Of a stretch of DNA of 64,000 nt, positions 43,242 through 50,924 are shown in pieces (positions within the stretch are counted from its first letter, which is position 1; every line of letters begins with the position of its first letter). Under the pieces are notes generated by a model. It saw only the letters and a program-made list of their open reading frames with translations, was not told the DNA's origin and ran no database searches. This DNA comes from an uncultured Desulfuromusa sp. GTDB lineage: Bacteria; Desulfobacterota; Desulfuromonadia; Desulfuromonadales; Geopsychrobacteraceae. The stretch is from the NCBI RefSeq assembly GCF_963675815.1, contig NZ_OY776576.1:248001-312000 (forward strand). Reading direction: 5' to 3'. The translations under genes were made by a program, and so were the position numbers.

Positions 43242-43664
43242 ATGCTTCTTAAATCTGATTATTATCGGCCCCATCGTGAAGAAATCTATATGAATCCAAG
43301 ACAAAAGGATTTCTTCAGGACCAAATTGCTGGAATGGCGTGAACGTTTGCTATCAGAGGGGCAAGCATCTCTCCAACGTATCCGCAACAACGAAAATATC
43401 GGCGGGGATTTAATAGACCAAAGCGTCAAAGAAAATAACAAGGTCATGGATTTTATAGCCCGTAGCCGCACAGAAGTAACGATCCTTAAAATCAATGCCG
43501 CTCTCAAGCGTATACAGGATAATTCTTATGGCTACTGTCTGGAAACCGGTGAGGAAATAGGAATAGCGAGACTACTGGCCTACCCCATTGCGACCCTTTC
43601 AGTCGAAGCCCAGGAGTTTTTAGAAAAGCATCAGCGGGTTCAACAACACCGTGCTTCCAGCTGA
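43242..43664 (+). CDS. DksA/TraR-family protein lacking the zinc-finger cysteines
   Basis: A 140-residue RNA-polymerase-binding protein. The coiled-coil tip is GGDLIDQSVKEN, so the usual DxxDxA reads DxxDxS. The globular end keeps YGYC and ETGEEIGIARLLAYP, but the four zinc ligands are Cys99, Thr102, Ser120 and Ala123, so only one cysteine remains. Pseudomonas DksA2 also retains just one cysteine and works without zinc. ATG 43242 has AGGGAGGG upstream; an internal ATG at 43290 is possible. The Pho-box-like triple repeat suggests that it reprograms transcription during phosphate starvation. Confidence 0.85.
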   Translation: MLLKSDYYRPHREEIYMNPRQKDFFRTKLLEWRERLLSEGQASLQRIRNNENIGGDLIDQSVKENNKVMDFIARSRTEVTILKINAALKRIQDNSYGYCLETGEEIGIARLLAYPIATLSVEAQEFLEKHQRVQQHRASS

Positions 43665-43733
43665 TGTTCACTGATCAAGCCCGTCATAGTCATAGTCATT
43701 CTCGTCCGCGGTCATTCATCGATACCGCAAAAG

Positions 43734-43760
43734 CTAACATTATTCTAACCTGATCCAAAC
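43734..43760 (+). promoter_or_regulatory. Pho-box-like triple repeat before the repeat lipoprotein
   Basis: CTAAC (43734), CTAAC (43745) and CAAAC (43756) in exact 11-bp register, 64 bp before the lipoprotein start. Confidence 0.75.
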
Positions 43761-43823
43761 AACCAACTCACCTTTGACCTGTTCTTATACATGATCAACC
43801 ATTTTACCCAAAGGAGATATTTT

Positions 43824-44366
43824 ATGAAAAAACTGTTAATGCTTGTTTTGATGCTGGGACTTTTTGTTTCAGGTTGCGCCACAACAGCAAAGAATGCGCA
43901 AACGACGTCACCCCAAAAAGTGATGTCCGGAGATGATGGTTTTACAATCTGGGCCTATGCTGATCGCCACTATGTCACAGCCAGCGAAAAAATGAACAAA
44001 ATGTTTGCCGAACATAATCATCTTCCCTATACCAAAACAATCTTAGGGGCCGGCCCCCATGGGGAAACTGTTGTTTTTGAAGTCGACAAGAAAGATCCCG
44101 CTTTTGTCGAAGGTCTGATTGACCAATACAATAAAATCCCTTTTTTACTTGAAAGCCGGGGCGATAACTATTCTGTCTATAAATACAATGGCCGCATTTA
44201 TGTTATCGGCAATCCCCAAACACGTGATTTCTTCGTCCAGCATCAGCATTTACCTTACACCAAAACGGTATTGGGAGCTGGCCCCAATGCAGAAACAGTT
44301 ATTTTTGAAGCCGACAAAAAAGATCCTGAGTTTGCTGAAAATTTGATTGGAATATTTAAAGGCTAG
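43824..44366 (+). CDS. Lipoprotein with two tandem 60-residue repeats
   Basis: About 180 residues. ATG 43824 has AAAGGAGA upstream and begins a lipoprotein signal with lipobox VSGC near residue 18. The mature part holds two similar units, each with HLPYTKTxLGAGPxxETVxFEx and then DKKDPxF. The first unit is preceded by YADRHYVTASEKMNKMF and the second by YVIGNPQTRDFFVQ. No known family is recognised. The duplicated HLPYTKT...GAGP block suggests a ligand or cation site made twice. It is under a Pho-box-like triple repeat and ends at a strong terminator. Confidence 0.85.
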   Translation: MKKLLMLVLMLGLFVSGCATTAKNAQTTSPQKVMSGDDGFTIWAYADRHYVTASEKMNKMFAEHNHLPYTKTILGAGPHGETVVFEVDKKDPAFVEGLIDQYNKIPFLLESRGDNYSVYKYNGRIYVIGNPQTRDFFVQHQHLPYTKTVLGAGPNAETVIFEADKKDPEFAENLIGIFKG

Positions 44367-44396
44367 AACCCAGCGTCACTGATGTCTAACGAGTCT

Positions 44397-44422
44397 AAGG
44401 CCCGGCCATTGGCGGGCCTTTT
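44397..44422 (+). terminator. Terminator after the repeat lipoprotein
   Basis: An AAGGCCCG / CGGGCCTT stem of 8 bp with an 8-nt loop and a TT-rich tail, between convergent genes (lipoprotein and tonB). Confidence 0.8.
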
Positions 44423-44443
44423 CTCTCTAAATTTCAAAATTCC

Positions 44444-45367
44444 TCACTGTAATTCGAATATAACCGGCATCAGAAACTGTGAAATCATTGGTGGCGGCGT
44501 AAAAGGAGCGGCCTCGCTAACAGCTTTCAGTGCCTGTTTGTCGAGCAGTGGATAACCGCTACTATGTAAGACTTCAGCATTCAGCAGTGTGCCGTCGGTA
44601 GCAACACGAAAGAGGATCTCAATGCGTCCTTTCCATCCCCGGCGTTGGGCTAGGCGCGGGTAATGCAGTTGCTCGTAGATGCTTTGGCGAATTGCAGCAT
44701 AGTTGGCTTTACGATAATCATCCAGCGCCATCTCAGCGAAAGAGGGAACACCAGAACCATCGAGTGTCGCCTCTGTGGGACTATCGGACTGCGTAAGGGT
44801 TGTAGTTGCTACCGGTGTCTGAACAGAGACAGGAAGAGACGCTACGGATGATTCCAGCACCGTTTTTTCCAGTTGTGCTGCCGTTTCTCCGGAAGAGACA
44901 GGCAATTCCTGTGAATCCAATTGCTCTGCAATAATGTCTTCCCGAGGGATCACCGGTTCTATCAATGGTTCGGTTTGAACCTTGGATTCCGGTCGAGAAT
45001 GGGGAGACGGCGCCGGTGCTTTTACCTTGACTTGTTTTTGTACAACAGGTTCTGGTAGGACTTCCGGTTGTGGCAGAGCCTTGGGAGCACGTTTCGGTTC
45101 AACGTGAACTTGAACATCAGATTTCACCACCGACGCCGGTTGCGACCGGAATACCTCTTTTTCTGCCGGGGCGGATTGAACGGTTTTTTCTATTCCTTCT
45201 CCTGCCGCAAGATGACCGGTCGTTGTCGCCAGACTGAAATCAAGCCGCATACCATCAAGAGCCTGTTCCTGGGGTAATTCGGATAACCTCCCGACGACCG
45301 GCATCAGCAGGCCCATCAACAACCCATGAATAAGCAAGGATTCGCAAAGGGGACGCAGTGACTTCAA
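44444..45367 (-). CDS. tonB: TonB-family energy transducer
   Basis: 307 residues: an N-terminal membrane anchor (LLIHGLLMGLLMPVV), a long Pro/Lys/Glu-rich periplasmic spacer, and a C-terminal TonB domain with LHYPRLAQRRGWKGRIEILF and the YPLLDKQALKAV helix. It transfers proton-motive energy from ExbBD to outer-membrane receptors. ATGA overlap with exbD. Confidence 0.93.
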   Translation of the reverse strand: MKSLRPLCESLLIHGLLMGLLMPVVGRLSELPQEQALDGMRLDFSLATTTGHLAAGEGIEKTVQSAPAEKEVFRSQPASVVKSDVQVHVEPKRAPKALPQPEVLPEPVVQKQVKVKAPAPSPHSRPESKVQTEPLIEPVIPREDIIAEQLDSQELPVSSGETAAQLEKTVLESSVASLPVSVQTPVATTTLTQSDSPTEATLDGSGVPSFAEMALDDYRKANYAAIRQSIYEQLHYPRLAQRRGWKGRIEILFRVATDGTLLNAEVLHSSGYPLLDKQALKAVSEAAPFTPPPMISQFLMPVIFELQ

Positions 45368-45744
45368 CGGCTGGCCTCTGTGAGTAAACTGACCTGAGTA
45401 AAATCGAGTCGCTTCAATAGATCCATCACCCCAACGAATGCCTGTAGGGCGACCTGTCGATCGGCACGTACCACGACCGGTCGTTGCCGATCATAACCGC
45501 TCAAGGTTGCCTCCAGTGCCGCCAACTCGACAGCCGCACCATCAAGATAGAATTTCCCCTGACGGTCAATGTCCACTTGCAGCAGTCCTTTAATCTCCCC
45601 CGCCGGTGCTTCAGCCTGCGGCAACTTTATGGGAATCGCTCCGCTGTTGATAAATGTAGCGGTCGTTAGCACAATCGTCAGCAACACCAACATGATGTCG
45701 ATAAATGGAATAACGTTGATACTGTCAAATCCCCTAGTCTCCAT
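45364..45744 (-). CDS. exbD: Biopolymer transport protein ExbD
   Basis: A 126-residue protein with one span (NVIPFIDIMLVLLTIVLTTATF) containing the proton-linked Asp in FIDIMLVL, and a short periplasmic domain. It overlaps exbB by 11 bp and tonB by 4 bp. Confidence 0.94.
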   Translation of the reverse strand: METRGFDSINVIPFIDIMLVLLTIVLTTATFINSGAIPIKLPQAEAPAGEIKGLLQVDIDRQGKFYLDGAAVELAALEATLSGYDRQRPVVVRADRQVALQAFVGVMDLLKRLDFTQVSLLTEASR

Positions 45745-46159
45745 GCTCCACCTCCCAGGTAATCAAAATCTCCTTTGCACGGCGCAACAGCAGATTGTAT
45801 AGAACAATGGCCGGAATCGCCACCAACAGTCCGGCAGCGGTCGCCTTGAGGGCGAGGGCCAGACCGGTCATAATTTGGCCGGAATCGACCATCCCTTCCT
45901 GTCCCATGGTGTAGAAAGTAAGCATGATCCCGAACACCGTGCCAAGCAGGCCGACATAAGGAGCATTGCTGCCGATAGTAGCTATCAGATGCAAACGCCG
46001 GGTCAGCTCCAGTTCCAGCAGGCCACGATCTTTGAATTCCACTGTATTGATGCAACGGTAGGCACGCCAGCGCTCGATGGCGAGAGCCAGCGCCGTCACA
46101 CTCATCAGTCCGAGCAGACCGATAACACCGTAATCGATTGTTTCCTTTAGCCATTCCAT
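45734..46159 (-). CDS. exbB: Biopolymer transport protein ExbB (short form)
   Basis: A 141-residue MotA/TolQ/ExbB-family proton channel subunit with three spans and the core block APYVGLLGTVFGIMLTFYTMG, then IMTGLALALKATAAGLLVAIPAIVLYNLL. At 141 residues it is shorter than E. coli ExbB and lacks the long periplasmic N-terminal segment. It starts the exbB-exbD-tonB operon. Confidence 0.93.
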   Translation of the reverse strand: MEWLKETIDYGVIGLLGLMSVTALALAIERWRAYRCINTVEFKDRGLLELELTRRLHLIATIGSNAPYVGLLGTVFGIMLTFYTMGQEGMVDSGQIMTGLALALKATAAGLLVAIPAIVLYNLLLRRAKEILITWEVEHGD

Positions 46160-46553
46160 GATTCTTCTCCTGCCAACACAATTCCATCTTCACGTTTTTG
46201 ATTCAGATTCTTATTCGGGGGAACACGTATCAAGGACATGTCCTCCGAATACTTTCACGCCTGCTGATATCAGTAAAAATTCCGCCTCGCTCGTCCAGCT
46301 AAAACCGTACCCGCACGCCGACAACAAAACAAACACCACCATCCGGATCACCGAAATAAATCTGGTAGCACCGATCGGACTGGGTGTCGATTTTTGATAT
46401 CCTATTTCTTTACTACTCCCTATTAAAGAAACCAATAACGAAACCCCAGCTGTTGCTGGGGCTTCATCATCTCAAAAGTAAACAACTCGTGTATAAATTT
46501 TGACCCTCAACGACCTGCCGAAATTGTCATTGTAAGAGACTGTAGAACATCTT
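46160..46553. other. Non-coding gap between exbB and the receptor gene
   Basis: No convincing gene is present in these 394 bp. On the minus strand, 46211-46342 can be read as VVFVLLSACGYGFSW and then AGVKVFGG before a stop. This loosely resembles the beginning of LptE-type lipoproteins (lipobox, CGYxF, AGVK). It may be a decayed fragment, but there is no reliable ribosome site and no continuation. The right part holds a terminator. Confidence 0.4.
46444..46461 (-). terminator. Terminator downstream of the receptor gene
   Basis: CCCCAGC / GCTGGGG, a 7-bp perfect stem with a TGTT loop and AT-rich flanks, about 90 bp past the receptor stop. Confidence 0.7.
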
Positions 46554-48578
46554 CTAGAATCTTGCCTTAAGCATTGTCTTCACATTCAGGCCGGGCTGAT
46601 CGTTTAATCCGAATGACTGCCATACGGATGAGAGGTGATCCTGATACGATTCATCAGTGAAATTTTCAACAGCTGCTACGAAGCTCCAGATTTCACCAAT
46701 GTCAATCCCCATGCGCACATCACCGCGGGTATAACCATCGGTCTTCCGCTCATTGTCGCCGGTCTTATCCTGATCCGATGCAGTCAGTCCCGAGAGTTCC
46801 ACCCATAATGCGTTCTCCGCGCCAAAGAACGTATCGTAGCGGACACCGTAACGGACTTTCAGGGGTGGGATGCCCGACAGGTCTTCTCCCGTATCATCAT
46901 TCTCTCCGCGGACATAGGAAACGGAGGCGAATGTCGAGAAACCGCCGCTCAACTCGTAGTCCAGACCCGCTTCCGCACCGTATAGCGAGACATTCGCATA
47001 GTTCATGTAGAGGTAATTCCCGTCGCCCTGATTCTCTTTGACAATGTAATCATCAATCATGTTGTAGAAGAGGCTGACCGTAGTTTGCAACCGGTCGGTC
47101 CGGGTTTTTATTCCGATATCGAAATTCCAGCTCGTTTCGGGATCGAGGTTCGGGTCACCAAAATCGTTGCCAACATCATGCGGGCCGTAGAAGTACAGCT
47201 CCATCAGAGTCGGAGCGCGGAATGCCCGACCTAAGTTGCCATACAGATTAACCATATTACTGACCTTGTAAAGCACGCCCAGATTCCCGCTAATTGCACT
47301 GCTCGTAGACGTCTCTTCACCGGTCAACTGATGGCGTGGATGTCCATCTGTCTGCGCTTCAATCCAGTCAGCCCGAAGTCCAGGTGTCACTACCCAACGC
47401 TCACCCAGTGCCACCTCGTCCTGCACAAACGCACCCACTCCCACACGCGTCGAATCGGGGATGACGGGAACACCATCGAACATAGGATTCACCCATGAGG
47501 AGTCAGTGTCGCGAATATTGCGATCGGACGTGGCATCTTCATAGAACATGTCCAGGCCAAAAGTCACCCGGTGTGTGTCATTGGGAATCAGCACCATTTG
47601 CGGTTTTAAGGTGTAGGTGTCGATATCGACATGAATATCGACCTCCATATCGCCTTGAACAACAGACGGAATTTCGTCTGTTTTGAGGCGATAGCGATGC
47701 CGGTTATGGCGTTGCCAACCGAAATCAACCTTCAAACTGTCGACATTTTCAGACAATTCATTTGCTTCAATACCGAGTGCCAGGCGCTGATGTTTCTCCC
47801 CTTTGAAGTAGTCCTCCTTGAAGGCGGCAGAAGCCGGGATACCGATATCCGCCTCCATGAATGAATAATCGACAGATGTTTTCCAGACGTCACCGATGTA
47901 GTTTCCTCCTCCCCAGACTGTATAGCCATCATAGAAGCTGTTCGCCAGCTCACCTTCCACTGTTTCGATATTGCCTGCGTCCTTGTAGCTGCCACCAACA
48001 TAACCGTTAAAGCGCCCTTTCCCGAACCGCAGGTGCGCAGATTCCTTCAATCCGTCAGCCGCTCCTTCATATTGGATATCCGTTTCGCCCCCAAAGCGAG
48101 GCTCAGCCCCTGTCTCCTCCTCGGCTCCCTTGGTAATAAAATTGACCACACCCCCAATCGCATCTGATCCGTAAAGAACCGACGCCGGACCACGGACAAC
48201 CTCCACCCTTTCGACCTGAGCGGGATCAAGGGAGAAAACATGATTACCTCCCGGCCGTTGCTCAGACAGACGAATACCGCTAACAAGAGCCAAAACACGT
48301 TCTCCGCTGAGCCCGCGGATGACCGGGTGTACGCTGCCGGGCCCTGCAGTCACTACGTCGACCCCAGGTTCTTTATGAAAAATCTCTGCGATTGTTACAG
48401 CAACCTTTTCTTCAAGGTCCTGCTGCTCCACGAGATTCACAGGTTGCGATGTGTCGAACGTTTCCTTCTCGCTTCCAGTCGCTGTTACTACCATTTCAGG
48501 AAGGATGAAGGACTCCTCAGCATGAGTAAAAGGAACGCAGCTCAACGCCACTATAAGGCAAACAAATAGTCTTTTCAT
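46554..48578 (-). CDS. TonB-dependent outer-membrane receptor
   Basis: A 674-residue receptor with signal peptide MKRLFVCLIVALSCVPFTHA and a TonB-box-like stretch near EMVVTATGS. The plug domain includes PGVDVV, PVIRGLSGERVLAL and VERVEVVRGPASVLYGSDAIGGVVNF, and a beta-barrel ends in the typical terminal aromatic (KARF). The plug segment GGNHVFSLDP suggests a metal or metal-complex ligand, but the substrate cannot be read from the sequence. It is divergent from the Fur-family gene and shares a palindromic operator region with it. Confidence 0.94.
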   Translation of the reverse strand: MKRLFVCLIVALSCVPFTHAEESFILPEMVVTATGSEKETFDTSQPVNLVEQQDLEEKVAVTIAEIFHKEPGVDVVTAGPGSVHPVIRGLSGERVLALVSGIRLSEQRPGGNHVFSLDPAQVERVEVVRGPASVLYGSDAIGGVVNFITKGAEEETGAEPRFGGETDIQYEGAADGLKESAHLRFGKGRFNGYVGGSYKDAGNIETVEGELANSFYDGYTVWGGGNYIGDVWKTSVDYSFMEADIGIPASAAFKEDYFKGEKHQRLALGIEANELSENVDSLKVDFGWQRHNRHRYRLKTDEIPSVVQGDMEVDIHVDIDTYTLKPQMVLIPNDTHRVTFGLDMFYEDATSDRNIRDTDSSWVNPMFDGVPVIPDSTRVGVGAFVQDEVALGERWVVTPGLRADWIEAQTDGHPRHQLTGEETSTSSAISGNLGVLYKVSNMVNLYGNLGRAFRAPTLMELYFYGPHDVGNDFGDPNLDPETSWNFDIGIKTRTDRLQTTVSLFYNMIDDYIVKENQGDGNYLYMNYANVSLYGAEAGLDYELSGGFSTFASVSYVRGENDDTGEDLSGIPPLKVRYGVRYDTFFGAENALWVELSGLTASDQDKTGDNERKTDGYTRGDVRMGIDIGEIWSFVAAVENFTDESYQDHLSSVWQSFGLNDQPGLNVKTMLKARF

Positions 48579-48684
48579 CGGGGTAAACTCCTATTAGAAA
48601 AATCAGCTCGGGAAAGGATCATCTTCCTATTGGATGGTTGTTGATGTTTAACGTATTCCTTCCAAACTAAACAATCCTTCATGC

Positions 48685-48706
48685 TAACGCAAATGCATTT
48701 GCATTA
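48685..48706. promoter_or_regulatory. Palindromic Fur-family operator candidate
   Basis: A 14-bp perfect palindrome, GCAAATGCATTTGC (48689-48702), lies inside a 22-bp palindrome with one mismatched pair. It sits in the divergent region between the receptor and the Fur-family gene. Size and AT-rich symmetry fit a Fur/Zur site, though it is not the E. coli Fur consensus. Confidence 0.55.
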
Positions 48707-48799
48707 ATAGGCGAAGTGAGTCTGCCTTGTCAAGGATATTGCGAAACACCTTGCAGAAAGAAAGTTGAAAAGCTAGAATTGCTCAAAGGGAGGCAAGTT

Positions 48800-49204
48800 T
48801 TGAGGCGCAACACAGCACAAAAAATAGCCATCGAGGAGGTCTTCAGGCAGCATGAAAGGCCGCTGTCCGTGGATGAAGTTTTAGAACACGGCCGTCAACT
48901 TGTGGACTCATTGAACCAAGCAACGGTTTATCGGAACCTGAAACTGCTCGTTGAAAACGGCTGGCTGCTGCGAACGTTCCATCCATCGCTCGGGAATCTG
49001 TATGAACGGAGCGGAAAAGGACATCACCACCATTTCCACTGCCGGGAATGCAACCGTGCTTTTGACCTTCCCGGCTGCGCATTAAAGGAAAATGAAGCGG
49101 CACCCAACGGATTCATTGTGGAAGACCACGAAATCTTTTTATTTGGAGTCTGCCCTTCCTGTAGCGATAAGATGCGGTCTGCTGAATCACAGCCAACCGG
49201 TTAG
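48800..49204 (+). CDS. Fur-family metalloregulator
   Basis: About 134 residues with a TTG start at 48800, chosen because GGGAGG stands 6 nt upstream and the chain then starts like other Fur proteins (RRNTAQKIAIEEVF). A GTG at 48716 would add 28 Cys-rich residues. The DNA-binding part has LSVDEVLEHG and NQATVYRNLKLL. The metal part has GHHHHFHCRECN and FGVCPSCSDK, giving two CxxC pairs for structural zinc. It probably controls the divergent receptor. Whether it senses iron, zinc or another metal is not clear. Confidence 0.88.
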   Translation: MRRNTAQKIAIEEVFRQHERPLSVDEVLEHGRQLVDSLNQATVYRNLKLLVENGWLLRTFHPSLGNLYERSGKGHHHHFHCRECNRAFDLPGCALKENEAAPNGFIVEDHEIFLFGVCPSCSDKMRSAESQPTG

Positions 49205-49233
49205 AAGATCTTTAGTCTCAATAACCGCCAAGG

Positions 49234-49261
49234 GGGACAGGCACCCGAAGGTGCCTGTCCC
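49234..49261. repeat. REP-like palindrome, also a candidate terminator
   Basis: A perfect 12-bp stem, GGGACAGGCACC / GGTGCCTGTCCC, with a CGAA tetraloop, 29 bp after the fur stop. The same palindrome (two mismatches) interrupts the Rhs remnant at 62070-62098, and half-sites occur near 60424. This marks a dispersed REP-type element. Confidence 0.75.
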
Positions 49262-49390
49262 TCAATATGATTTATATCTCAAGCATTCCTTTTTGTGATT
49301 GATTTTATTTGCTAATGTGTAAGAAATAAATGCGTTACGATCCAACAATTAAAGGCATTTTCCTGCGCATAAGGAATGTGATTGAGACAT

Positions 49391-49915
49391 ATGAATCCCG
49401 TTGCTAATCAAAAAGGTGCCGTCCTGCTGATGGTTTTAGTTGCTGTAACCATTCTCGGCCTGACCGCAGGCATAGCAGGCAGTAGTTGGAAAACAATCAC
49501 CCAACGAGCCAAAGAACAAGAACTGCTCTGGCGAGGCGGTCAGATTCGTAAGGCGATTGCATCCTATTACAAAACCGGTCACGCCGGACAGCAACCGACG
49601 CTGCCATCAAGCCTGGATGACTTGCTTCGCGACCCGCGCTCTTTATCGGTTGTACGCCACCTGCGCAAAAAATACCTTGATCCCATGACCGGAAAGGACT
49701 GGGTGGTTGTCAAGGATCCCAGCGGAAGGATTCAGGGAGTCCACAGTAGCAGCCCTGAAGAACCATTTAAACAAGATAACTTTCAGGAAGAAAACAAAAG
49801 TTTTACAGGTAAATCCAGTTATGCCCAATGGCAGTTTCTATTTACGCCGAATAAAACCAATAAGACGAGTGGGACAACAAGTAAAGAGGCAGCGGTTGAA
49901 ATAAAGACCAATTGA
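49391..49915 (+). CDS. Pseudopilin-like protein
   Basis: A 174-residue protein with a short polar leader and a type IV prepilin-like hydrophobic N-terminal helix (KGAVLLMVLVAVTILGLTAGIAGS), then a helical spine and a soluble domain (LDDLLRDPRS, RKKYLDPMTGKDW) of the GspG/minor-pseudopilin kind. The Phe/Glu of the classic motif are replaced (GAVLLMVL). ATG 49391 is preferred to a TTG 9 nt upstream. It is transcribed opposite to the neighbouring secretion operon, whose last genes are pseudopilins too. Confidence 0.75.
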   Translation: MNPVANQKGAVLLMVLVAVTILGLTAGIAGSSWKTITQRAKEQELLWRGGQIRKAIASYYKTGHAGQQPTLPSSLDDLLRDPRSLSVVRHLRKKYLDPMTGKDWVVVKDPSGRIQGVHSSSPEEPFKQDNFQEENKSFTGKSSYAQWQFLFTPNKTNKTSGTTSKEAAVEIKTN

Positions 49916-50018
49916 TCCTGTTTTTTACAGCCAGTTCATCCGGCGTAAGAGCAGAGGGATTGGTGGCTCACCAAAGATAGCTATTCAGAGAATAGTTATG
50001 GTGACGACACCTTAAATA

Positions 50019-50429
50019 TCACCATTCCTGATAGGGAATATCGTTCAACCCGATCAAATCACTGCCGCTGCGGATGTCAAAGCACCCTCCTTCGGCCAAT
50101 TGACCGTTTTCGGCCGGCTCTGGAGGGAGGCAATTCCAGCTGTCACTCCTCAGGGTAAATGGATCTCGGGGAACATCACGAATATATTTACTGCTGACCA
50201 ACTGATCCAGGCTATCTGGATAGAGGCCGTTATCGGCAAAAAAGGCATCAATTGACCGGCGCATCTGATACAAGTCTTCGGCAAGGGCCGATTCTCTCGC
50301 CTTGATCTGACTTCGTTTGTAGCTGGGCACGGCAATACTGGCCAGAATCGACATAATGACCATAACCGCCAGCAATTCGAATAACGTAAAGCCCTTGGAA
50401 GACTTCGCACATTTCAACAAATTTATCAT
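50019..50429 (-). CDS. Type II secretion-type pseudopilin
   Basis: 136 residues with a prepilin cleavage motif SSKGFTLFELLAVMVIMSILASIAVP (Gly, then Phe, with Glu at +5) followed by a GspG-like body: LYQMRRSIDAFFADNGLYPDSLDQLV and DVPRDPFT. Prepilin peptidase would cut after the Gly. Last gene of the secretion operon; it abuts the preceding pseudopilin gene with no gap. Confidence 0.9.
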   Translation of the reverse strand: MINLLKCAKSSKGFTLFELLAVMVIMSILASIAVPSYKRSQIKARESALAEDLYQMRRSIDAFFADNGLYPDSLDQLVSSKYIRDVPRDPFTLRSDSWNCLPPEPAENGQLAEGGCFDIRSGSDLIGLNDIPYQEW

Positions 50430-50918
50430 TTACCAGTCCCGGTAAGTGGTTCCATCAAGAGCAATAGCTTCACTCTGGCTGTAAACATCAAAAACATCTT
50501 CACCACCCCACACCGTTGAGTCAACCTCATCAATGTAGGAACGCAAACCCCAGCCAAGATCATCACGGTCGAAGGGATCTTTGGGAATACGACGCAGGTA
50601 TTTCTTTTTGTAGGGATAGAGTCCGCCCCAATCGTTTCCTTCCAGCAGCTTTTCCAGTTCCTCGGGATAACCCGATTTACCAACTGTTGCAAAAATCTTT
50701 TTCTCTGCGACAGCTTGGTCATAATCAAGCTTATATGCATCAATGGCACTCCGAATATCGCGCAAGTTACGTCGCAGTTCCAATTCTTTCGTCCGGGTCA
50801 CAGTCACTTCAGATAAAGGCAGGACCACCGAGGCGAGTATCGCCAGGATTGCCATGGCGATCACCAGTTCAATGAAGGTCAATCCTGAACAATTTTTAGC
50901 ACGCTGAGTTTGCATCAA
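50430..50918 (-). CDS. Type II secretion-type pseudopilin
   Basis: 162 residues with the prepilin motif CSGLTFIELVIAMAILAILASVVLP (Leu rather than Phe at +1, Glu at +5) and a GspG-like region: LRRNLRDIRSAIDAYKLDYDQA, YPEELEKLL, IPKDPFDRDD and WGLRSY. It follows the secretin gene by 6 nt. Confidence 0.9.
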   Translation of the reverse strand: MMQTQRAKNCSGLTFIELVIAMAILAILASVVLPLSEVTVTRTKELELRRNLRDIRSAIDAYKLDYDQAVAEKKIFATVGKSGYPEELEKLLEGNDWGGLYPYKKKYLRRIPKDPFDRDDLGWGLRSYIDEVDSTVWGGEDVFDVYSQSEAIALDGTTYRDW

Positions 50919-50924
50919 CCGACT

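Noticed and set aside
46211..46435. A 74-codon minus-strand frame that recalls the start of LptE-like lipoproteins
   Set aside because: TTG start without a ribosome site, a very short hydrophobic region and no continuation; kept only as a possible fossil in the gap entry.
48716..48799. Extended Fur N-terminus with several cysteines from GTG 48716
   Set aside because: Poor ribosome site; the TTG at 48800 has a strong GGGAGG and a normal Fur-like beginning.
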